DNA of 64,000 nucleotides, from the NCBI RefSeq assembly GCF_014831675.1, contig NZ_VJXY01000001.1, positions 427,324 through 491,323 of the forward strand, in the 5' to 3' direction. A program made the position numbers and the translations under genes. This document shows positions 32,557 through 41,915 of the stretch, in pieces. This DNA comes from Komarekiella delphini-convector SJRDD-AB1. GTDB taxonomy: Bacteria > Cyanobacteriota > Cyanobacteriia > Cyanobacteriales > Nostocaceae. The first letter of the stretch is position 1. Each line of letters opens with the position of its first letter. The notes beneath the pieces were generated by a model. It searched no databases. It was not told where the DNA came from and was given only the letters and a program-made list of their open reading frames with translations.

Positions 32557-34494
32557 TTAAATCTGTTGAAGATAGTACTTAAACCGCTCCCGGAGTTGTT
32601 CAACTGTGAGATTTTGAGTCCAGTACTCGACTAGGGCGTGGCCAAATGCCCAGGCGTTGTGCTCAGGTGAAGTGGAATTTTCTAGCAGCAGCGGCCAGAG
32701 GGATAACAACTCAAAGTTGAGTGGGTTAGCGTTGCCAGTATTCAAGAGTGAGAAAAGCTCATACGCAATCTGGAGTTTACCAATCACAACGGGCAACTGT
32801 TCCACAGGAATTTGCTCTGCCAGCAGATAGGCTAGCTTTGGGGAACCTGTTGATATCGTAGAAACGAACTGGAGGACGGGACTTTTGAGCAGTGCTGTTA
32901 ATCCCTGTGTTGTCGCCATCTGAAAGGTATAATGGTCGATGATTTTGGCAGCAGCGACGGTGCGGGCTTCGAGGTTACGCAAAAAGCGGGCAAGACGGAG
33001 TTGCTTGGTAGGTGCGATCGCTTCCACTAGTCCCAACGATAGCGCTTCTACTCCCCAAGCGGCTCGACCTGTTTGGGTATCACCTGTAACCACTGGCAGA
33101 ACTAGATTAGAGAATTTCCTCAGCAATTTGGCGCGATACTCTGTAGCTTCCCGAATGGCAATTTCTTTTGGGCGATCGCCCCACTCCCAATCATAAGGCG
33201 GTTGCCACTCACGGATGGGACGCAAACGATCAACTTGGGTAACAATCGCGATCGCAGGTAAATCTGCAACTTCCGCTTTCATATCTTGCAGAAAGTCCAC
33301 ATCCATTTGCAGGGCTGGATCAAGGGCAGGGGTGACGAGCAGCAGCAAATCTGCATTTGTGGCATAATCAAGCACCAGCTTTCGTAAATCAGCGCGGTTG
33401 ACTTGTTCATAACCAGGTGTATCCCATAGTGTCAGCGTTTCCCCGCCTTGAGTTTGCCACTGGTAATTCTGAATCCGATCAGTACTGGGCAAAACATCAA
33501 CAGCTGCAAGATCTGCCTGAAATAGCGTATTAATCAAGCTGCTTTTTCCAGACCCCGTGCGCCCCACCAACAAAATATTAACGGGTTTTTGCTCAACCGC
33601 CTCAACTGGTTCTGCTTGAGTGAGAATGTCTCGGAGTGTTTGGGTTTTTGCTTTGGGTATCGGTGTGGCAACGGCGGACGCTGAAATCGGCAGTCTGCTA
33701 CGTCCGTAAAGAGCGATCGCCTGTTGACATAAATTCCGTAAGGCAGCTTCCCGGAGCAACTGGCTCAAATTCACCAATAATTCCTGAGTAGCTCGGTTAC
33801 TGTAACCTTGACTGGCTTGTTTTGCTACCGCCGCCACAGGATTTAAGAGCCACTGCGCCCAGTTCCAAACTCGCCAGAATTTCCGAGCGGATGGCTCCAA
33901 CTTCCGGTAGACTTCGTATGCTTGGTATGCTTGTCCAACTGTCACCTGATTCAAGACAGGGGATAACTTTTGCATCCATTGATCGAGATCATCCACCGTT
34001 CCTCGAATCAATCCGTAAGCTTGAGGAACGTAAATATTTAGCAGAGGATATTGAACTTCAGGATTATAGATCCGAGCGATCGCCACAACCAAATCCTGAC
34101 ACCGCGTCCAGAAGGTTTGCCAGTCTTCCCAAATTGGGCGATCGCTTTGTGCTGCTTTCACAATCTCTTGCAGGGCGGCTTCTGCTTGCTTTGTGACGTC
34201 GCCTCCTGCTGTTGGCATGACTGTATCTTCCGTCGCCGATTCTAGTTCTTCACGGACTTCCGCTAATACAGCTTCTACTTGGTTGACCGCAGGTTGAGTC
34301 CATTTCACCAACAGCCAACGCCAGCCCACAAATACAAGAGTGAACACACCCCAGATCCAACTAATACCCCATGCATGGATTTGTGATCCTGCCGATATTA
34401 ATAAGAAAGTGATGATAAACGCGATCGGGATTGCTAAGACTACCCACTGCCACGGTTTTAATCGTACCATTGCCCCATACCTGCCTTGGTTCAA
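32557..34494 (-). CDS. Membrane-anchored Era/dynamin-like GTPase
   Basis: This 645-residue protein has two N-terminal membrane helices (WQWVVLAIPIAFIITFLLIS and ISWIWGVFTLVFVGWRWLL) followed by a helical region. The GTPase domain begins at about residue 308: P-loop NILLVGRTGSGKSSLINTLF, G2 region with Thr in PSTDRIQNY, G3 LWDTPGYEQ and G4 IVTQVDRLRP. The C-terminal 180 residues are helical. It resembles the cyanobacterial group of large TrmE-Era-EngA-YihA-Septin-like GTPases with membrane anchors, whose role is unclear but may concern membrane or stress functions. It is divergent from the ATPase/RloB pair by 208 bp. Confidence 0.82.
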   Translation of the reverse strand: MNQGRYGAMVRLKPWQWVVLAIPIAFIITFLLISAGSQIHAWGISWIWGVFTLVFVGWRWLLVKWTQPAVNQVEAVLAEVREELESATEDTVMPTAGGDVTKQAEAALQEIVKAAQSDRPIWEDWQTFWTRCQDLVVAIARIYNPEVQYPLLNIYVPQAYGLIRGTVDDLDQWMQKLSPVLNQVTVGQAYQAYEVYRKLEPSARKFWRVWNWAQWLLNPVAAVAKQASQGYSNRATQELLVNLSQLLREAALRNLCQQAIALYGRSRLPISASAVATPIPKAKTQTLRDILTQAEPVEAVEQKPVNILLVGRTGSGKSSLINTLFQADLAAVDVLPSTDRIQNYQWQTQGGETLTLWDTPGYEQVNRADLRKLVLDYATNADLLLLVTPALDPALQMDVDFLQDMKAEVADLPAIAIVTQVDRLRPIREWQPPYDWEWGDRPKEIAIREATEYRAKLLRKFSNLVLPVVTGDTQTGRAAWGVEALSLGLVEAIAPTKQLRLARFLRNLEARTVAAAKIIDHYTFQMATTQGLTALLKSPVLQFVSTISTGSPKLAYLLAEQIPVEQLPVVIGKLQIAYELFSLLNTGNANPLNFELLSLWPLLLENSTSPEHNAWAFGHALVEYWTQNLTVEQLRERFKYYLQQI

Positions 34495-34702
34495 CTTCTT
34501 ATATTGCTATTGTCGATCTAATACTCTTGTCATGATCTCTGGATTCTTGCGTGTATTAAAGTGTAATAATTTGCTGGTGATAGCTCATACTGGCTGCTTG
34601 CTAGTTAATATGACAAGTTGTGGTAAAAGTGGAGATTTGCTTACCTTCACGATAAGATTTACGTGAATAAATCACACATAAATGCTTTGTACGCCTTGAA
34701 TT

Positions 34703-36019
34703 ATGCTTGTAGACTTTACTGTCGAAAACTACCGCTCAATTAAAGAACCTGTAACCCTAAGTGCAGTTGCTCAAAAAAAAAGCGATCGTCAAACAAGCCA
34801 AAGCAGCAAACGCAAACGGGTGAAGTCAGATCATGAAATTGCACCTGGATATCATGTTGAAGGGTGGGACATTGAGCTTTTGCCTGTTCTAGCAATTTTT
34901 GGAGCTAATGCATCAGGCAAAAGTAATGTTATCCAAGCCCTGGATTATTTATTGCTCATGATGTCTCATGGCACACAGCAAGCAGTTGCATTCCAGAGAA
35001 TTTTAAAATATGCAAAACTAGATCCTTTCAAGTTAGATAGCATCTCTGCTCAAAAACCTACAAGATTTGAATTAAGAACTTTGTTTGATAAGAATATTTA
35101 TACTTATTCATTAGTAATTGATCAAAATCATATAGTATCAGAAAAGTTAGATTATGCTTTAAATACAACTAAGCGGACTCGTCGTTTATTTAATCGCCAA
35201 TGGGATGAACTTAGTAAAAAATTTATATGGAAAACTGGTGATGATTTTGCTGGTTCCCATAATCAACTCCAAGATAATCTTAGAGAAAATGAGTTATTTA
35301 TTAATACATTAGGAAAACTAAAAGTAGATGTAATTGAGCCTCTATTACGCTGGTTAATAGTTCGCTGGCTTGGAATTAATTTGGGAAATGAAAAGTACGA
35401 TATTACCTCGATTACATCACTGCAAGGTACTGATAATCCCATAATAAATGAAATTTTTGAAGAAGCATTGACAATTGTACTAAAATTTGACACAGGATTG
35501 TCAAGAATCGATATGGTAAAGAAATATGATGATCCAAGTGACTACAATATATATGCTGTACATAATACCCATGATGGTAATTTAGTCACTTGGCTTTTTG
35601 ATGAAGAATCTCTTGGAACTCAACGCTTATTTAGTTTAGCATTTCGGATAGTACTAGCTCTGAAAATAGGAGGATTGACAATTGTCGACGAATTAGGCAC
35701 AAACATTCATCCTAATATTGTAAAAAGTATTATCAGAAGATTTCAAAATCCTAAAACAAATCCCAAACGCGCTCAATTTATTTTAACTAGTCACGATAAT
35801 ACATTACAAAGAAATAACTTATTGCGCCGCGACCAAATTTGGTTCACACAAAAGCGCTCTGATCAAAGCACTGAGTTGTATCCTTTGACAGATTTCCATG
35901 TAAGAAATGACTTGGCAATTGATAAAGCTTATTTAGATGGTCGTTTTGGAGCCGTTCCGTTTCTCCCACCCGATGAGGAAATGATTTTACAGGGTGACGA
36001 GCAGTGCCAAGAAGTTTAA
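34703..36019 (+). CDS. AAA15-type ATPase of a RloAB-like defence pair
   Basis: This 438-residue ABC/SMC-like ATPase of the AAA_15/AAA_21 group begins MLVDFTVENYRSIKEPVTLS, the usual start of these proteins. Walker A is IFGANASGKSNVIQAL. An ABC-like segment, EESLGTQRLFSLAFRIVLAL, is followed by Walker B GLTIVDELGTNIHP and the switch-like ILTSHDNTLQRN. A mid-protein region (residues 130-270) is variable and helical. Such ATPases pair with a TOPRIM-like partner in phage-defence systems (RloA/RloB, and by analogy PARIS AriA/AriB and OLD-type pairs). The partner gene overlaps by 16 bp. Base composition is more AT-rich than neighbours, with one HIP1-less body, suggesting acquisition. Confidence 0.88.
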   Translation: MLVDFTVENYRSIKEPVTLSAVAQKKSDRQTSQSSKRKRVKSDHEIAPGYHVEGWDIELLPVLAIFGANASGKSNVIQALDYLLLMMSHGTQQAVAFQRILKYAKLDPFKLDSISAQKPTRFELRTLFDKNIYTYSLVIDQNHIVSEKLDYALNTTKRTRRLFNRQWDELSKKFIWKTGDDFAGSHNQLQDNLRENELFINTLGKLKVDVIEPLLRWLIVRWLGINLGNEKYDITSITSLQGTDNPIINEIFEEALTIVLKFDTGLSRIDMVKKYDDPSDYNIYAVHNTHDGNLVTWLFDEESLGTQRLFSLAFRIVLALKIGGLTIVDELGTNIHPNIVKSIIRRFQNPKTNPKRAQFILTSHDNTLQRNNLLRRDQIWFTQKRSDQSTELYPLTDFHVRNDLAIDKAYLDGRFGAVPFLPPDEEMILQGDEQCQEV

Positions 36020-36636
36020 ATCGTCGCCCACCTAGCAGGAATATTGCTCAGAAAATACTAATTGCTTGTGAAGGAAGTAAAACAGAGCCAATTTATTTTA
36101 ATAGCATCCGCAATGAATTACGTTCGCCAACTTTAAATATTATTGTATTACCTCATCAAAGTAGAACTGATCCACGTAGCATTATTGAAAGACTCATAGA
36201 AGAAAGGCAGCAAAGAAAAGATAATCAGCAGTGGAGTAAAGAAGATGAGGCTTGGGCTGTTTTTGATGGAGATGAGCATATTGAAAAAAGTCTGGCAAAT
36301 TGGCAAAGTGCAATAAATCGAGCTAAAAGCCAAAAGATTAATCTGGCAATTACAAATCCTTGTTTTGAACTTTGGTATCTAATTCACTTTCAAGACCATT
36401 TTGCACAAATCACTCGTGATAGTTTGATTAATTTACTCAAAAAACATATAGCTGACTACGACAAATCAATGTGTTTGTATCCGAACCCATTGAAATTATT
36501 AACTGAGCAAGCGATTCAACGTGCTGAGAAGATTGTAAAGCAAATAGAACGAAATGAATTAGATGAACACTCCAATCCCTGCTGTCGTGGGTTGCCCAAA
36601 CTAATTAGTAGTTTATTAACTCTAGAGAGTAGTTAA
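36004..36636 (+). CDS. rloB: RloB family protein, TOPRIM-like effector
   Basis: This 210-residue RloB-type protein starts with GTG at 36004, inside the end of the ATPase gene. The N-terminal motif ILIACEGSKTEPIYFNSIRN carries the conserved Glu of a TOPRIM-like fold, and the second acidic motif is AVFDGDEHIEKS. ITNPCFELWYLIHF (about residues 117-130) is the other RloB signature. TOPRIM-family partners of AAA ATPases usually act as nucleases or toxins triggered by infection; that activity is inferred here. Translation is probably coupled to the ATPase. The protein appears full length and ends in a long AT-rich spacer. Confidence 0.88.
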   Translation: MPRSLNRRPPSRNIAQKILIACEGSKTEPIYFNSIRNELRSPTLNIIVLPHQSRTDPRSIIERLIEERQQRKDNQQWSKEDEAWAVFDGDEHIEKSLANWQSAINRAKSQKINLAITNPCFELWYLIHFQDHFAQITRDSLINLLKKHIADYDKSMCLYPNPLKLLTEQAIQRAEKIVKQIERNELDEHSNPCCRGLPKLISSLLTLESS

Positions 36637-36898
36637 AGAAGTTTATGTGAATTACTGTAATCATTTTATCTTAATTGTCGTAATTCATCGGGCGGAGCGA
36701 TCGCGCCCTTGCTTCTCTCAATGCAGTGACAAAAAAAGACATTACCTCGTAGGCAAGATACACAAAGAAATAATTAACCACAGATTAACATAGATAAATC
36801 TGTAGCTCATCCAAATGAGAACTGCGATATTTTTACCATTAAGAATAGCTTTTAAGAAATTGCCTGATAATTGTTAAAGCAATCTATAGAACGCAAAG

Positions 36899-37879
36899 AT
36901 GCAGACTCTCGAAAAACTCTCTCTCCCAATTATGGGCTGCGGGACTTGGGCCTGGGGCAACCAATTGCTCTGGGGATATAACGAAAGCATGGATGACCAG
37001 TTGCAAGCTGTCTTTAACCTTTGTGTGAGCAATGGCGTCACTTTATTTGATACAGGTGATTCTTATGGAACTGGGAGATTAAATGGTCGCAGTGAGCTAC
37101 TCTTGGGACGATTCGACCGAGAATATGTAGGTACGGGCAAAGAAAATATTTACATTGCTACCAAGCTTGCTGCTTACCCGTGGAGATGGACACGGCAATC
37201 AATGGTGCAGGCCTGTAAGGCTTCTGCTCAGCGTTTGGGAAGAAATGTAGATTTGGTACAGATGCACTGGTCAACAGCGAACTATGCCCCTTGGCAAGAA
37301 GCTGGGCTGCTAGATGGTCTTGCGGATCTTTATGAGCAAGGGTTAGTTAAAGGAGTAGGACTATCCAATTACGGCCCTAAACGCCTTAAACATGTGCATA
37401 AAAAGTTTGCTGAGCGAGGAGTCCCAATTGCTACTCTGCAAGTTCAGTACTCACTGTTGTCTACATATCCTGTCACCCAATTAAAGCTCAAAGATGTTTG
37501 TGATGAACTAGGAATACAAATGATTGCATACAGCCCTCTGGCATTGGGGTTGTTGACAGGAAAATTCTCAGAAAAAGGCCCTTTTCCTAAAGGTATCCGA
37601 GGTTTACTGTTTAGGCAGTTATTGCCAGGAATGCGATCGCTTTTAGCATGTTTACGAGAAGTTGCACAATCCAGAAATAAGTCTATGTCACAAGTAGCAA
37701 TTAACTGGTGTATCTGCAAGGGAACTATTCCTATCCCTGGAGCGAAGACCTTAGAACAGTCAAGGGATAACATTGGTGCTTTGGGTTGGTATTTGAACGC
37801 AAGTGAGATTGCAGAGTTAGATCAAGCGGCCGCGAATGCGGATAAAAAAATGGTACAAAATATCTTTCAAACTAAATAA
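36899..37879 (+). CDS. Aldo/keto reductase
   Basis: This 326-residue TIM-barrel NADPH-dependent oxidoreductase has the catalytic tetrad: Asp and Tyr in FDTGDSYGTGRLNGRSE, Lys in IYIATKLAAYPWRW and His in VDLVQMHWSTANY. Cofactor-binding C-terminal elements follow (IPIPGAKTLEQSRDNIGALG). It fits the bacterial AKR group related to pyridoxal reductase/YdhF-like and plant chloroplast enzymes that detoxify aldehydes; substrate not assignable. The start ATG follows an AT-rich 262-bp gap with a HIP1 site and no repeats of note. No operon partner. Confidence 0.92.
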   Translation: MQTLEKLSLPIMGCGTWAWGNQLLWGYNESMDDQLQAVFNLCVSNGVTLFDTGDSYGTGRLNGRSELLLGRFDREYVGTGKENIYIATKLAAYPWRWTRQSMVQACKASAQRLGRNVDLVQMHWSTANYAPWQEAGLLDGLADLYEQGLVKGVGLSNYGPKRLKHVHKKFAERGVPIATLQVQYSLLSTYPVTQLKLKDVCDELGIQMIAYSPLALGLLTGKFSEKGPFPKGIRGLLFRQLLPGMRSLLACLREVAQSRNKSMSQVAINWCICKGTIPIPGAKTLEQSRDNIGALGWYLNASEIAELDQAAANADKKMVQNIFQTK

Positions 37880-38102
37880 CAGCAAGAGCACGGATGTTAC
37901 GGAGGCTTGAGAATACCGAAATTCTTCACCGTATCTATAATCCAGCTATTCTCAAAGGATTGCTGGGCAAAAGATGCAGCTATGCGATGGGCTACGCCCC
38001 GCCGGAGGCGATCGCAGCCAGTCATATATAAAAATAGCTACACCTATACTAAATGAACCACTATTCATGTTATCCTCCCAAGGAAGAATAAAGAGGAGTG
38101 AT

Positions 38103-38888
38103 ATGCGAATCAAAAGATTGTCTGTACTTTTTTCAATCTTTGTCATTACTCTTTGCTGTTGTTTGAGCTTCAGAGTGGATGCACAGAATCAGATGACAAA
38201 TAATGGGATCGCAACTATCATCGACGATATGAAACCGTTTCATGAGGGAATGCCACATGGTGTTCCAAAGAGTTATGGCTGGGCATCTGCTCCTCGTATA
38301 GGTATGGGGAACAATCCACAAGGTTCTAAAGCTATGATGGCATGGGGGCAACTATACGAAGCTGCTGAAGGTAATCCTGCTGCTAATACCAGGGTTCAGA
38401 TAAAAGATATCAAGGCTTACATGCTCAGCAAGACAGATAGTAAATGGCATCTTCTCCAAAGTTCGACAGTAGTTGAAGGGGCTGCTTATCGAGAGGATTT
38501 TGCTAATGATACTAACAAATCCGCAGATATGCGTTCCGAGCAGGATGGTAGTATTTCAGCCAAAGCAGGCGATGGATACAACTTTCACTTCTGGTGTACA
38601 TCTGGTCGGGTTAAAATTAATCCTTACGACGTGGCAGGAATGTTTACCACTGTTCAAGCCAGGCTGGGACTTGACAATACCAAAGGACAGGACGATCGCT
38701 CTCAAGCTCGCTATTTGCTAAGCATGGGTGGTGATTACTGGCCTGACTTAACTTCTGAGTGGGGCGAACGAGACACAATCGGTGATATAGCTATTGGCAA
38801 ATTTAAGTACGTTACAAAAGACTGGAAAGCTTTTAATATGTCTAGTCTTTCACCGGAGCAAATCCGTCAAAACCCGCCACCAATCTAG
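38103..38888 (+). CDS. Hypothetical secreted protein
   Basis: This 261-residue protein has a clear signal peptide: MRIKRLSVLFSIFVITLCCC, then LSFRVDAQ. The start is fixed by the strong AGAGGAG seven bases before ATG 38103; the longer frame from 37974 runs over a dispersed repeat (about 37985-38010). The mature part has no membrane helix and contains ASAPRIGMGNNPQGSKAMMA, VQIKDIKAYMLSKTDSKWHL and GYNFHFWCTSGRVKINPYDV, with a beta-sandwich feel and a WCTSGRV motif. I do not recognise the family; an extracellular carbohydrate- or surface-binding protein is a guess only. Confidence 0.78.
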   Translation: MRIKRLSVLFSIFVITLCCCLSFRVDAQNQMTNNGIATIIDDMKPFHEGMPHGVPKSYGWASAPRIGMGNNPQGSKAMMAWGQLYEAAEGNPAANTRVQIKDIKAYMLSKTDSKWHLLQSSTVVEGAAYREDFANDTNKSADMRSEQDGSISAKAGDGYNFHFWCTSGRVKINPYDVAGMFTTVQARLGLDNTKGQDDRSQARYLLSMGGDYWPDLTSEWGERDTIGDIAIGKFKYVTKDWKAFNMSSLSPEQIRQNPPPI

Positions 38889-39101
38889 TAGGGGAATGAT
38901 ACCCATTAGCTGACCAAAATATTGCACTCATAATACCTCTGGTGGCGATCGCCAAGTGTGTCGGAAACATTTTCCCAGTTTGTTAGTCATGGCATAGAGT
39001 TTTGATACAAGGTCGGTTATTGGCTCTACAATTTGCTAAACTCCAACTTCATGGACACATAAAAACTACTTGAGCATCGGGAATTTGGAGGGGGTCGCGG
39101 A

Positions 39102-40325
39102 GTGACTGATGATGGCGCAGATAATCTAGAACAGATTCATTCTAGAGAGTTCTCATGGCGATTATGGCCTGTTTTGCCACTCTATCCTTATGGCAAACGA
39201 CGGACAATCCGCAAAGAAGTAGTTAAGGATACAATCTGGACTTTTGACCAACTTCAAGGCATCTTCTACGTTGTCGTACCAATTCGGATGACCGTTGTGA
39301 AGCTAGATGATGGAGGTCTTCTGGTCTATGCACCTGTTGCACCTACCCCAGAGTGTACCCGGCTCGTCAATGAGTTGGTAGCAAAACACGGCAACGTCAG
39401 GTATATCATCCTACCAACAATCTCTGGTTTAGAACACAAAGTCTTCGTCGGCCCCTTTGCTAGATGTTTTCCTAATGCACAGGTCTTTGTCGCTCCTAAT
39501 CAGTGGAGTTTCCCGTTAAATCTGCCACTTAGCTGGCTTGGCTTACCCCCTAAACGTACTCAGGTACTACCACAAGATAGTACTAAAACCCCCTTTGCAG
39601 ACCAGTTTGACTATGCAATCCTGGGCCCCATCGATTTGGGCCCAGGTAAATTTGCAGAGGTTGCATTTTTCCACAAGCGATCGCATACATTATTGGTAAC
39701 AGACTCAGTAATTTCCATACCAGAAGATCCGCCTGCGATCGTGCAGTTAGATCCGTATCCCTTACTGTTCCATGCCAAAGACAAAGCCTCTGATATCGTT
39801 GCAGACATTCCAGTAAACCGCCGTAAGGGATGGCAACGTATTTCACTATTTGCTTTGTATTTCCAACCAAGCGCCCTGGAGATCAGTAGATGGGGTCAAG
39901 TATTTCGAGATGCCCTGAAAGCACCGGAACGCTCAAATAGAGCCTATTTTGGATTGTTTCCTTTTAAATGGCAAGAAAACTGGCAGCGATCATTTTATGC
40001 ACTGCAAGGAGGTGGGCGTTTATTTGTAGCACCAATTTTACAGACGCTCATTCTCAATCGAGCACCAAGAGAAACCATCGACTGGGCTAATCAAGTAGCA
40101 AGTTGGGACTTCCAGTGGATTGTTCCTTGCCACTTTGACTCACCAATTAAAGTAGCACCGCATCAATTTCGCCAAGCTTTCTCCTTCCTAGAAAAGCAAC
40201 CTGTCAATGTAGGTTTTGGTGATAACAGTTACCCTTTACCAGAGGAGGATTTTAAAGTACTTAGAGTAATCGATACAGGTTTAAATAAGTTAAATATTGT
40301 GCCGCCAGTGAAAGATAAGGTGTAG
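39102..40325 (+). CDS. DUF4336 domain protein, metallo-beta-lactamase-like
   Basis: This 407-residue protein starts with GTG at 39102 behind GGAGGGGG. DUF4336 has the outline of the metallo-beta-lactamase fold: MTVVKLDDGGLLVYAPVAPT, then VRYIILPTISGLEHKVFVG in the place of the HxHxDH loop, where the metal histidines are mostly missing (one His in GLEHK), then LLVTDSVISIPEDPP and WIVPCHFDSPIKV. The family may therefore bind no metal or only one; its function is unknown. It is common in cyanobacteria and plastids. It is followed by a terminator at 40489. Confidence 0.85.
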   Translation: MTDDGADNLEQIHSREFSWRLWPVLPLYPYGKRRTIRKEVVKDTIWTFDQLQGIFYVVVPIRMTVVKLDDGGLLVYAPVAPTPECTRLVNELVAKHGNVRYIILPTISGLEHKVFVGPFARCFPNAQVFVAPNQWSFPLNLPLSWLGLPPKRTQVLPQDSTKTPFADQFDYAILGPIDLGPGKFAEVAFFHKRSHTLLVTDSVISIPEDPPAIVQLDPYPLLFHAKDKASDIVADIPVNRRKGWQRISLFALYFQPSALEISRWGQVFRDALKAPERSNRAYFGLFPFKWQENWQRSFYALQGGGRLFVAPILQTLILNRAPRETIDWANQVASWDFQWIVPCHFDSPIKVAPHQFRQAFSFLEKQPVNVGFGDNSYPLPEEDFKVLRVIDTGLNKLNIVPPVKDKV

Positions 40326-40488
40326 GAACTACAAATAGTGACATCCTCAGACTATTGATAGAATCCATATATCTATAAAGATAGAAAGAATACTTCGGTA
40401 ATCAAGGTATTATTTATCCTAATCCTGATAATTGCTGTGTTTCTTGAATTCAATTTGGTGGAGTCGTAAAAATTTTGCGGCGAATTTT

Positions 40489-40515
40489 ACCCCGGTTTGA
40501 CTACGGGGTTTTTTA
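40489..40515 (+). terminator. Rho-independent terminator
   Basis: Stem ACCCCG (40489-40494) pairs with CGGGGT (40504-40509) around a nine-base loop, followed by TTTTTT. It lies 163 bp after the DUF4336 gene and probably ends its transcript. Confidence 0.7.
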
Positions 40516-40561
40516 TATTTCCAGGGCGATTCCTGCGGCGGGCTACGCCTACGCTAATCAA

Positions 40562-41065
40562 CTAAGCTTGCAACGCCTTGAAGCACTTATTCAAAACTGT
40601 ATTGATGGTTTGTTTAATCTGATGATTGCGGTTCCACTTCTGGAATGCGATTTCGTACTCTTCACCTTTAGTTTGAAAAGTATTCCAGGCATCAAGTCCT
40701 ACTGGCAGTCCGCTGAACAGCAAAATATACAACGACCAGACAAGACCTCCGCTAGTGAGCAAATCGAGCAGCATCAAAAAACCATTGACAATTGTATAAT
40801 TACCGAGACGCTTCTTAAATTTTCTGATACGGAAAGCGTCAAAGGCTTTTCGCTTTTGCACTTGCCCTTGTTGTACTACCCAATCGCGTTCTGCGAGTTT
40901 TAAAGACTCTGGAGAAATTTCCAACTCAGTTGCAATTTCCAAAAGATGCTCGTAAGAAAATTCTGTATCTTTATCATCTGCTTGACGGGCGATCGCCAAT
41001 TGCAGAATTTGCTGCACATCTTCTTGGCTATAAGAGCGGATGCTGTTAGGTTCAAACGCTGTCAT
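40562..41065 (-). CDS. 2TM domain-containing protein
   Basis: This 167-residue protein has an N-terminal helical part (SYSQEDVQQILQLAIARQAD, then FSYEHLLEIATELEISPESL) of the type found before 2TM domains. Two close membrane helices follow (YTIVNGFLMLLDLLTSGGLV and WSLYILLFSGLPVGLDAWNTF), preceded by the basic FRIRKFKKRLG. The order is typical of cyanobacterial SHOCT/2TM-like proteins that may anchor a regulatory helix bundle to the membrane. Function unknown. The gene's 3' end runs into a GCGGGCTACGCC-type dispersed repeat near 40530-40560 just beyond the stop. Confidence 0.82.
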   Translation of the reverse strand: MTAFEPNSIRSYSQEDVQQILQLAIARQADDKDTEFSYEHLLEIATELEISPESLKLAERDWVVQQGQVQKRKAFDAFRIRKFKKRLGNYTIVNGFLMLLDLLTSGGLVWSLYILLFSGLPVGLDAWNTFQTKGEEYEIAFQKWNRNHQIKQTINTVLNKCFKALQA

Positions 41066-41308
41066 AATTCTTTCTCTTAATCTTACTTTTGGTTGAGATT
41101 TGCTGCCCGACAGATGTTATGGAACCAGACCGCCATCAGCAGTACTATCTCCATTATTCCTACACTAGCAAATCTAGAGAGTGCTGTAGGAACAAATTTC
41201 ACCATATATTTTGAGTGCTGAAGCGCGGATAGCTATGGTTTAGCCCGTGTTGAGTCAGGAGTTCTGCGTAATGAGGGCTGAGTGATGAGTGCTGAGTGCT
41301 GAGTGCTG

Positions 41309-41616
41309 ATACCATTTAACTTTAAAAATGATACAAATACGTTGGTAGGGACACGGCATTGCCCATACGTGTCAACTTAACGTAAAAGCCTAGTCTGATA
41401 AGAACAGTGAAAATTTCTCGATGTACCACCGAGATTTTCGATCCCCCCTAACCCCCCTTGGAAAGGGGGGAACTAGAATCGAATGCCCCCTTATCAAGGG
41501 GGTTGGGGGATCTAAAACGACGGTAAATTGAGTGTTTGAGCTGAAGTTGACACGTATGAGCATTGCCGTGCCCCTACAAGAAATCTATATGTATCAAGAT
41601 TTTCGTGAATTGGTAT
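41309..41616. mobile_element. MITE-like element with long inverted ends
   Basis: The left end begins ATACCATTTAACTTTAAAAA and the right end, read in reverse complement, begins ATACCAATTCACGAAAATC. Both continue through TGATACA and a nearly identical 34-bp block (left 41343-41376, GTAGGGACACGGCATTGCCC then ATACGTGTCAACTT). The interior has no ORF but two palindromes of GATCCCCC/GGGGGATC type. Length about 308 bp. No transposase is nearby. Confidence 0.7.
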
Positions 41617-41644
41617 GAGTCCTGAGTCAAGAATCAGTATCAGA

Positions 41645-41915
41645 ACTTACGCACTCAGATCCCCCAACCCCCTTAAAAAGGGGGCTTTATAAATTCCTCC
41701 CTTTTGAAGGGGAGCCAGCGCGGTCTTCTCTACTTTGAGGCTGCGCCAAGGGGGTTTCCACGCCACTCCCCACAACGGATAGCGCAGCGAAGCGCGAGTC
41801 TTGTCTGCGACACGCTGCGCGAACGAGCGTCGGGAACCTCCACAAGGGGGTGGCTCCCCATGAGCGACTGGCGTGGGCTAGAGGGGATCTAGGTTTCAGC
41901 CTTCAGTGCGTAAGT
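41645..41915. mobile_element. Second MITE-like element with nested repeat
   Basis: Ends are ACTTACGCACT (41645-41655) and its complement AGTGCGTAAGT (41905-41915), each followed inward by GATC plus C- or G-runs. Within it a different dispersed repeat (about 41722-41845, containing GCGCAGCGAAGCGCGAG and ACACGCTGCGCGAACGAGCG) seems inserted. No credible gene. The rest of 41066-42089 is also repeat-like (GTGCTGAGTGCTGAGTGCTG at about 41289) with no gene. Confidence 0.65.

Noticed and set aside
41704-41892. 62-codon ORF
   Set aside because: It lies wholly inside nested intergenic repeats.
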